This document shows, one piece after another, positions 1 to 4,685 of a stretch of DNA of 7,786 nucleotides (position 1 is its first letter; each line of letters opens with the position of its first letter). The DNA is from DASZZX01 sp036260415 (GTDB lineage: Bacteria > Actinomycetota > Nitriliruptoria > Nitriliruptorales > JAHWKO01). The stretch lies in assembly GCA_036260415.1 (NCBI GenBank), contig DASZZX010000086.1, positions 1-7,786 of the forward strand, written 5' to 3'. The notes beneath the pieces are model-generated. The model saw only the letters and a list, made by a program, of their open reading frames with translations, ran no database searches and was not told where the DNA came from. A program made the position numbers and the translations under genes.

Positions 1-1
1 G

Positions 2-865
2 GCCGGCCTCCTCGGGCGGGGGCCCCATCTGGTGGTGCGGGTGATCGCCCGCATCTCCAGCAAGGCGCTGCACGTGCACGGGTCGCCGGCCCGCGCCCGG
101 CTGCTGGAGACGCTCGAACGTCTCGTGCTGCGCCGCGCCCGCCTGGTCGTGCCCATGGGCACGTTCACCCGCCGGCTGGCGGTGGGCTCCGGCGCCCCTG
201 AGGACAGGATCGTGGTCCTGCCCTGCCTCACTCGGTGGCAGACCGCCGACGCGCCGGTCCGGCGCCGGCCTGACGACGCCCCGCGGGTGATCGCTGCGGG
301 ACGCTTCGTGCCTGAGAAGGGCTTCGACGTCCTGCTGCGCGCCCTCGCGGACGTCGGGCGGAGCCTGGCCGACGTGACCCTGGACCTGGCCGGGGACGGC
401 CCCGAGCGGCTCCGCCTGCACCACCTGGCCCAGGAGCTCGGGGTTGCGGCACGGGTCCGGTTCCACGGCTGGCTGCCTGCCGGGCAACTGGCCGAACTGT
501 TCGGCAGCGCCGACGTGGCGGTGCTGCCGTCACGCGTGGAAGAGGGTCTTGGGATGGTGCTCGTGGAGGCAGGGATCGCGGGCTGCGCCCTGGTGGGCAG
601 CGACCTCGGCGGGATACGCGACATCGTCCGGCACGGGGAGAGCGGGCTGCTGGTCGAGCCCGACGACCCGACCGCCCTAGCCGGCGCGCTGCATCGGTTG
701 CTGATCGACCGTGGCGAAGCTCGCCAGCTCGGCGCAGCCGCTCGCAGCGCGGCTCTGGCATACCTCGCGGACCGCGACACCGCCCTCGAGCAGCTGCGGG
801 GGGCGATGGTCGCGCTCGCGCAGCACGATCGCCGCGTCGCTCGTCCAGCTTCCCTGTCGGGGTGA
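2..865 (+). CDS. GT4-family glycosyltransferase, 5'-truncated by the window edge
   Basis: A retaining GT-B glycosyltransferase of family GT4 that would transfer a sugar from a nucleotide-sugar donor to a glycan or lipid-linked acceptor at the cytoplasmic face of the membrane. The frame is open to base 2, and the residues before the first GTG (base 32) continue smoothly, so the true start lies outside; about 287 residues are present against the usual 350-400. Numbering from the GTG at 32, the C-terminal donor-binding domain begins near residue 85 with AAGRFVPEKGF (conserved Lys), continues through LAGDGPE and RVRFHGW, and carries the EX7E signature (E171 to E179 in EEGLGMVLVE), then GGIRDIVRHGESGLLVEPDD. 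The frame ends in TGA at 863-865. Donor and acceptor cannot be read from the sequence. It is on the opposite strand from the polysaccharide operon but fits the same pathway. Confidence 0.93.
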   Translation, partial: AGLLGRGPHLVVRVIARISSKALHVHGSPARARLLETLERLVLRRARLVVPMGTFTRRLAVGSGAPEDRIVVLPCLTRWQTADAPVRRRPDDAPRVIAAGRFVPEKGFDVLLRALADVGRSLADVTLDLAGDGPERLRLHHLAQELGVAARVRFHGWLPAGQLAELFGSADVAVLPSRVEEGLGMVLVEAGIAGCALVGSDLGGIRDIVRHGESGLLVEPDDPTALAGALHRLLIDRGEARQLGAAARSAALAYLADRDTALEQLRGAMVALAQHDRRVARPASLSG

Positions 866-1059
866 GCCTCGTGCGCTCCGGGTGATCGAGGCAGCGAGCA
901 ACTCCCGTCCCCAGGGTGGCGAGGGGGCACGATCAGCGCAGATCGACGCCGGCCGTGCGCGTACGGAAACCGGAGCACCCATCGGACGGTGCAGAGCGGA
1001 GCCCCGTACGGTCGACCGGACCGATCGTCGGGAGGCCGCGGGGAGGTCCGCGAGGGGCG

Positions 1060-1081
1060 TCGACGGCGACGGGGCCGTCGA
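1060..1081 (+). terminator. GC-rich hairpin, possible terminator or leader structure
   Basis: TCGACGGC at 1060-1067 pairs perfectly with GCCGTCGA at 1074-1081 around a 6-base loop (GACGGG), giving an 8-bp stem. There is no T-run after it, so it is not a classical intrinsic terminator. High-GC actinobacteria often end transcripts at hairpins without a U-tract, so it could end the glycosyltransferase transcript. It could equally be a structure in the leader of the exported-protein gene, whose start is only 17 bases further on. Chance hairpins are common at this GC content. Confidence 0.3.
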
Positions 1082-1088
1082 TCACCAT

Positions 1089-1092
1089 GGAG
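1089..1092 (+). promoter_or_regulatory. Ribosome binding site GGAG for the Tat-protein gene
   Basis: GGAG lies 5 bases before the ATG at 1098-1100. It favours that ATG over the one at 1087-1089, which is in the frame of the twin-arginine motif but has no recognisable Shine-Dalgarno sequence. Starting at 1098 implies a frame change before the twin arginines. Confidence 0.45.
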
Positions 1093-1097
1093 CCGTC

Positions 1098-1674
1098 ATG
1101 GACCACCAGCACACCCTTCCCTGTTGCCTGGAAGAGACGACGGCGAACCGTCGCGGGGAGCCTCGGCCGCCGCGACTTCATGCGGCGCAGTGCGGCGGTC
1201 GGTGGTGCGCTCCTGTGGACGGCGCCGACCGTGCAGTGCCTCGCCCAGCCGGCCTTCGGCCAGACCGCGGACGGCAGCCCGCTGCCGTCCGGCAGGATGA
1301 CCGGGCGGGGCGCGCCCCCCTCCTCGAGCCCGGCGCCCTCGAGCGCTACTGCTTCGAGCTGTACTGCAGCACGGCTGTGGGGCCCGACAACCTGGAGGTG
1401 GGTCTCATCGACGGCACCCAGCAGGTCATCTTCCGCCTGGGCACCTTGACGTCGGTGAGCTGCTCGGACGATCCGACGATCGACCCCAACCCGGCCAAGC
1501 CGACTTCGACACCATGGTGGGCACCGGGACCGGCCACCTCTCGGGCCCGGGGCGCCAGGCTGCACGGGCGACGACAGCGCTCACATCGAGTCCGGGCTCG
1601 CTGACGTTGGCGAGGGCCCCACCGCGCCGTCGGCTCGCACGGGCTCGGCCACCACGCCCTCCAGTAGCCCCTGA
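1098..1674 (+). pseudogene. Tat-exported cysteine-containing protein, broken by four apparent frameshifts
   Basis: Pieces of one exported protein lie in consecutive frames. The N-terminus MDHQHTLPCCLEETTANRRG (from 1098) shifts at the GGGG run 1155-1158 (one base too many) into SLGRRDFMRRSAAVGG (twin arginines at 1168-1173), followed by a hydrophobic stretch and LAQPAFGQ, a typical Tat signal with a likely cleavage site. A shift near the C-run 1315-1320 (one base short) leads to ERYCFELYCSTAVGPDN and IFRLGTLTSVSCSDDP. A shift near 1490-1492 gives ADFDTMVGTGTGHLSG, and one near GGGG 1549-1552 gives GCTGDDSAHIES. Correcting all four yields about 192 residues and a stop at 1672-1674. The mature part has four cysteines, suiting an extracytoplasmic disulfide protein. 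It resembles small Tat-signal proteins that I recall from actinobacteria; function unknown. The last segment, and so the 3' end, is the least certain. The breaks may be sequencing errors or real decay. Confidence 0.62.
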
Positions 1675-1955
1675 CGGCCGAGGTCGCGGACGAGCTGCAC
1701 GACATCGCCGGCCAGGATGGACGGGTCGGTCGCGAAGACCTCGGCGAGTTCCCCGACCAGCGCCCGCAGGGTGGTCCCACCATCCAGGAAGCTCCACACC
1801 AGGGTGGCGGTGCGGTTGAGCGTGTGCAGGCCGCCCGTCGGCTGGTCGTAGACGACGGTCTCGCCGTCGAGCTCGACGGCCGCGAGGTCTAGGCGTCGTT
1901 GCGGCGCGTCGTCGAGCCCGAGCAGCTCTGCGGGTACGCCCTGAGAGTCGTTCAT
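1581..1955 (-). CDS. PqqD-like (RRE-type) peptide-binding protein, last gene of the operon
   Basis: A 124-residue protein with a PqqD fold, the winged-helix RiPP recognition element that binds leader peptides and presents them to modifying enzymes; it would be cytosolic. The PqqD part covers about residues 22-100: a beta-strand pair around ELDGETVVYDQPTGGLHTLN, then NRTATLVWSFLDGG, the helix TTLRALVGELAEVF, and DVVQLVRDLGRQGLLEG. A tail of about 24 residues, rich in Pro, Ser and Ala, follows and looks disordered. The ATG at 1955-1953 has a strong GGAGG 6 bases upstream and overlaps the stop of the small upstream gene (ATGA). It is the terminal gene of the minus-strand operon and converges on the Tat-protein gene, overlapping its reconstructed 3' end. 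It is the second PqqD-like protein in the operon. The family is clear; its peptide partner is not known. Confidence 0.87.
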   Translation of the reverse strand: MNDSQGVPAELLGLDDAPQRRLDLAAVELDGETVVYDQPTGGLHTLNRTATLVWSFLDGGTTLRALVGELAEVFATDPSILAGDVVQLVRDLGRQGLLEGVVAEPVRADGAVGPSPTSASPDSM

Positions 1956-2138
1956 TGCGCGCCTCCAGCGTGGTCGTCGTTCGCCACCTGATCGACCAGC
2001 CGGCAGGCCATGTCGAGGTCTCCGACCTGCAGGTGGTACCGAGCGCGTCGAAGCCGCCGGACGTGAACGCCACCGTCGGGTCTCGAGGTGCTCCCAGGGT
2101 GCGGTCGGCGGGGACGCCCGCATCGTCGCAGCGGTCAT
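1952..2138 (-). pseudogene. Small gene (about 62 residues) needing two frame changes; candidate peptide partner of the PqqD proteins
   Basis: Not one open frame, but boundaries and codon usage mark it as a gene. Its ATG (2138-2136) overlaps the nucleotidyltransferase stop as ATGA, and its TGA (1954-1952) overlaps the ATG of the next PqqD gene, also as ATGA. The 187-base length is two short of 63 codons. G/C at third positions moves through the three frames: MTAATMRASPPTAPWEHLET first, then PTVAFTSGGFDAL, then RYHLQVGDLDMACRLVDQVA and a short tail. Adding one C in the C-run of gagacccgac (near 2079-2086) and one C in gcgctcggt (near 2038-2046) joins them into 62 residues. The second half looks like a helix pair (GDLD.A..LVDQ, faintly TPR-like); the first half is Pro-rich. 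Size and position suit a leader-type peptide or PqqD partner, but no known precursor motif is seen, and the lasso core rule (acidic residue at ring position 7-9) is not met. Confidence 0.55.
1962..1966 (-). promoter_or_regulatory. Ribosome binding site GGAGG for the terminal PqqD gene
   Basis: On the minus strand GGAGG sits 6 bases before the ATG at 1955-1953. It is one of the best Shine-Dalgarno sequences in the operon, and lets the last PqqD gene be translated even if ribosomes are lost in the frame-disrupted small gene before it. Confidence 0.6.
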
Positions 2139-3244
2139 GGTCGCGCGCGGTGCAGGGCCCTGCGGCCGCGGCGCAGCCAGGCCAGCCGACCCTGACCGGT
2201 CCAATCGAGGTAGGCGCGGTCCGCCAGCACCAGGCTGCGCAGGAACGTCGCCTTCCCGCGGAGGCCTCCGACCGCCCGGACCGCCACGAGTGCACGGACG
2301 GCCTCGCTGCGGCGGGACCCGATGTAGCCGTGCATGGCCCGCTCCTCGTGGCGTGTGGGTTGATAGCGGGATGCCCACACCGACAACGGCACGACGTCGG
2401 CCAGGTCGAACGTCTCCCACGCCGCATGCACGGCTCTGGCCACCACCGCCTCGCCCGACCACCGTCGCGCCACAGCGAGCGCACGCTCCATGTCCAGCGG
2501 CGTCTCCAGCACGAACTGCGCGACGTCGCGGCATGACACGAGTCGGCCGTGGTGACCGAGGACGGCGTGGTAGCAGGCGTTCAGGAAGCGCTCCTCGAGG
2601 CGCAGGGCGGGCAGGTCCCGCCCGCCGATCCGGAAGGTGGCGGGGTGGTCGAACAGCGCGTCGACGTCCACCAGAAGGCCGAAGTACCCCAGCACCAGCG
2701 TGCGGTGCAGGTCCACCTCCAGCTGGTCCTCGAACACGAAGCCCGCCCCCTTGCCGAACCGGCGGTCGAATCCTGCCCGCAGCGCCGGGGCGGATCGCCG
2801 CGCACCGAGGCTCACGAGGACCGCGGCAGCCTGGTCGAACTGCGGCGCGCGGACCAGCAGGTCGACGTCGCCGAACAACCGCAGGGACGGCTCGGGGTAG
2901 ACGGTGTGGGCCACGGCGGTGCCCTTGAGCACCCGGTAGTCGATGCTTGCCTCCTGCAGCGCGGACGCCGTGGCGAGCAACCGCCGGTCCAGCAGTAGCG
3001 ACCACCACAGCTGAGTGGTGTGCAGCTCGACCGCTTCCTGCCGCTGCTCGCGGGTGACGGGCAGGGCGCCGTCCATGACCGCGTCGACGAGGTGGCCGGC
3101 CAGCCTTTCCGACCTCACGCGATCGATCAGGCGTTCCCACGTCGGCGCGTCCAGGGGTGTGTCGGGCAGCGATGTCCGACTGCCCCGCAACCCATAAGCC
3201 GCCACGGCGACCACCAGCTCGTCATGCACTGGCCGCGTCGTCAC
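2135..3244 (-). CDS. Nucleotidyltransferase family protein (NTP_transf_5 type)
   Basis: A 369-residue cytosolic protein of the NTP_transf_5 family, predicted to transfer a nucleotide or phosphate-containing group from an NTP to an unknown acceptor. The pol-beta-like signature is intact: YRVLKGTAVAHTVYP (about residues 103-117) and LRLFGDVDLLVR (121-132), with D126 and D128 as the metal-binding pair, and D178 in LEVDLHRTL as the likely third carboxylate. Later come FLNACYHAVLGHHGRLVSCRD and a helical C-terminal region with a basic tail. The GTG start at 3244-3242 overlaps the preceding PqqD stop (GTGA) and has GGAG 8 bases upstream at 3256-3253. Family members occur next to PqqD-like genes and HPr-kinase-like genes in some lasso-peptide clusters and in polysaccharide loci. 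Here it lies between two PqqD genes, which suggests a peptide or protein substrate, but no kinase is present in the window. Confidence 0.88.
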   Translation of the reverse strand: MTTRPVHDELVVAVAAYGLRGSRTSLPDTPLDAPTWERLIDRVRSERLAGHLVDAVMDGALPVTREQRQEAVELHTTQLWWSLLLDRRLLATASALQEASIDYRVLKGTAVAHTVYPEPSLRLFGDVDLLVRAPQFDQAAAVLVSLGARRSAPALRAGFDRRFGKGAGFVFEDQLEVDLHRTLVLGYFGLLVDVDALFDHPATFRIGGRDLPALRLEERFLNACYHAVLGHHGRLVSCRDVAQFVLETPLDMERALAVARRWSGEAVVARAVHAAWETFDLADVVPLSVWASRYQPTRHEERAMHGYIGSRRSEAVRALVAVRAVGGLRGKATFLRSLVLADRAYLDWTGQGRLAWLRRGRRALHRARP

Positions 3245-3516
3245 GACGACTGCTCCAGCAGGTGCTGGGTCGCCATCGCTGCGAGCAGCCTGTTGACGTC
3301 CTCAGCCATCCGTCTTGCCGGATCGCGGTAGAGATCCGCCATGCACGAGACGATCGCGTGGGTCGTCATCGGAACGGTGAGCAGGTGCCAGATCGCCACC
3401 CCGGGACCTGTCAGGGCCACCGGTTGGTCGGCGCCGGGCGCCAACACCAGCACCGTGCCCGCGGTCTGACGCCACAAGACGTCCCCGCGCCTCACCCAAC
3501 GGTCGCCGCGCATCAT
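3241..3516 (-). CDS. Small PqqD-like (RRE-type) protein
   Basis: A 91-residue protein that is essentially a single PqqD domain: a beta-rich N-terminal part (VRRGDVLWRQTAGTVLVLAP, then QPVALTGPGVAIWHLL), then helices with TTHAIVSCMADLY and EDVNRLLAAMATQHLLEQ, closing in the usual PqqD manner. PqqD-fold proteins bind leader peptides for RiPP enzymes, so this one probably presents a peptide or protein to a partner enzyme in the cytosol. It differs clearly from the second PqqD protein of the operon, so it is not a recent duplicate. Two ATG codons stand in tandem; the first (3516-3514) is chosen because it overlaps the aminotransferase stop as ATGA and has AGGTG 5 bases upstream (3526-3522). Its stop overlaps the nucleotidyltransferase start. 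The family call is good; the specific function is unknown. Confidence 0.8.
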   Translation of the reverse strand: MMRGDRWVRRGDVLWRQTAGTVLVLAPGADQPVALTGPGVAIWHLLTVPMTTHAIVSCMADLYRDPARRMAEDVNRLLAAMATQHLLEQSS

Positions 3517-4685
3517 GGGAGCACCTGCCGGACGGCGGCCGCCTGAGCGTGGATGCGCGCGATCGCGTCGGCGACCCGGTCGACGTCCCGCGCCGGGAGG
3601 TGCGACCACAGCGGCAGGGTCAGGGCCCGTTCGGCGACGCGGTCGGTGACGGGCAGATGGTGTGGAGGGCCGAGGTGCGCGTAGGCCTTCTGTCGGTGGA
3701 CAGGCGGGTGGTAGTACCGACGGGTGTCGATGCCCTCCGCAGCGAGGGCGGCGGCCAGGTGTTGGGCGGAGAGCCCGAACCCGTCGGCATCGACCAGCAC
3801 GGTGAGATCCTTGACCGTGGAGGTGTCACCGGCCGCGACCTCAGGGAACCCGACCCCCCGCAGCCCGTGCACACGTCTCCGGAGGCGTGCGGCCAGGGCG
3901 TTGCGGCGGGCGACCCGCTCGTCGAGCCGCTCGAACGCGTGCAGCGCGACAGCGGCGTGCAGCTCCGACATGCGCGCGTTCAGTCCCGGGAACAGACAGT
4001 CGTAGTCGCCCGGGTTGCCGTATCCGCGTCCCAGCCGGCAGGTCTCGGCCAGGGCGTCGTCGTCGGTGGTGATCAGGCCACCCTCGCCCGCCACCGTCAC
4101 CTTGGTCGGGCTGAGGCTGAACACCTCGGCGACCCCGAAGCGCCCCACCGGGCAGCCGGCGCGCCGGCTCCCCAGGGCGTGGGCTGCGTCGTAGATCACC
4201 GGGATGCCGGCATGGTCGGCGACCTCCTGCAGCGCCTCCACCGCGCACGGGGTGCCGTACAGGTGCACGCCCACCACAGCGGCCGCGCCGTCGACCCGCT
4301 CCCGGACGTCCTCGGGGTCCAGCGTCAACGAGGCGGGCTCGATGTCGGCGAACGTAACCCGCGCGCCGGCCCAGTGGGCGGCGTGGGCGGTGGCCGCGAA
4401 GGTGAAGCTGGGCATCACCACGCGGCCGTCCAGACCGCAGGCCTGCATCACCAGCATCAGTCCGCTGGTGCCGCTGGCGACCGCGACGACGTGGCCGACG
4501 CCGAGGTAGTCGGCGACCGCCTCCTCGAGGGCGCGCACGGTCGGACCGTCGGTGAGGATCCCGCTGGCCAGGATCGCTTCCAGGCGCGCGCTCAACCGAC
4601 TGGTGTCGCCGAGGTCGGGGCGCACCAGCGGCAGCCCTCGCGGGAACGCCGGATCGCCTCCCAGCACCGCGGGGGCCGCGCTCAC
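3513..4685 (-). CDS. DegT/DnrJ/EryC1/StrS-family PLP-dependent sugar aminotransferase
   Basis: A 390-residue fold-type I aminotransferase of full family length. Such enzymes install an amino group on a keto nucleotide sugar, usually with glutamate as donor. Visible landmarks: ILTDGPTVRALEEAVADYLG (about 43-62), phosphate-binding SGTSG (71-75), VVMPSFTFAATAHA, PLP-nitrogen Asp D166 in VIYDAAHALGS, and Schiff-base lysine K195 in SLSPTKVTVAGEGGLITTDD. The dimer and substrate region shows LNARMSELHAA (235-245) and RRYYHPPVHRQKAY (322-335). The GTG start (4685-4683) overlaps the stop of the membrane-protein gene as GTGA. The frame stays open far upstream, but that translation is Arg-rich and featureless. 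Lying in one operon with a UDP-GlcNAc 6-dehydrogenase-like enzyme, it may make an amino-sugar or amino-uronic acid (a Wbp-like route), but the oxidoreductase and acetyltransferase of that route are not in the window. The substrate is therefore inferred only. Confidence 0.92.
   Translation of the reverse strand: MSAAPAVLGGDPAFPRGLPLVRPDLGDTSRLSARLEAILASGILTDGPTVRALEEAVADYLGVGHVVAVASGTSGLMLVMQACGLDGRVVMPSFTFAATAHAAHWAGARVTFADIEPASLTLDPEDVRERVDGAAAVVGVHLYGTPCAVEALQEVADHAGIPVIYDAAHALGSRRAGCPVGRFGVAEVFSLSPTKVTVAGEGGLITTDDDALAETCRLGRGYGNPGDYDCLFPGLNARMSELHAAVALHAFERLDERVARRNALAARLRRRVHGLRGVGFPEVAAGDTSTVKDLTVLVDADGFGLSAQHLAAALAAEGIDTRRYYHPPVHRQKAYAHLGPPHHLPVTDRVAERALTLPLWSHLPARDVDRVADAIARIHAQAAAVRQVLP

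Larger units (their letters stand above)
866..1097. other. Non-coding gap between the glycosyltransferase and the Tat-protein gene
   Basis: A stretch of 232 bases without a convincing gene. Frames stay open across it only because GC-rich DNA has few stops; the translations are Arg-rich and show no motif. I see no standard -35/-10 promoter. It contains a perfect 10-base palindrome CGGTCGACCG at 1009-1018 and a stable hairpin at 1060-1081 (listed separately), then a GGAG ribosome binding site at 1089-1092. A promoter for the downstream exported-protein gene would be expected here but is not identified. Confidence 0.5.

Noticed and set aside
1087..1449. Exported protein starting at the ATG at 1087 in the twin-arginine frame
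   Set aside because: No ribosome binding site, an unnatural N-terminus, and the frame loses the cysteine-containing mature region; ATG 1098 with GGAG plus a frame change explains more.
711..1604. Single 297-codon plus-strand gene bridging the glycosyltransferase end and the exported protein
   Set aside because: Its first part overlaps the intact glycosyltransferase in another frame and is featureless; only short segments after 1098 carry exported-protein features.
1952..2138. Classical lasso-peptide precursor
   Set aside because: After the T-x-G-like FTSGG there is no Asp or Glu at ring positions 7-9, the leader lacks the usual YxxP pattern, and no lasso cyclase or protease is visible.
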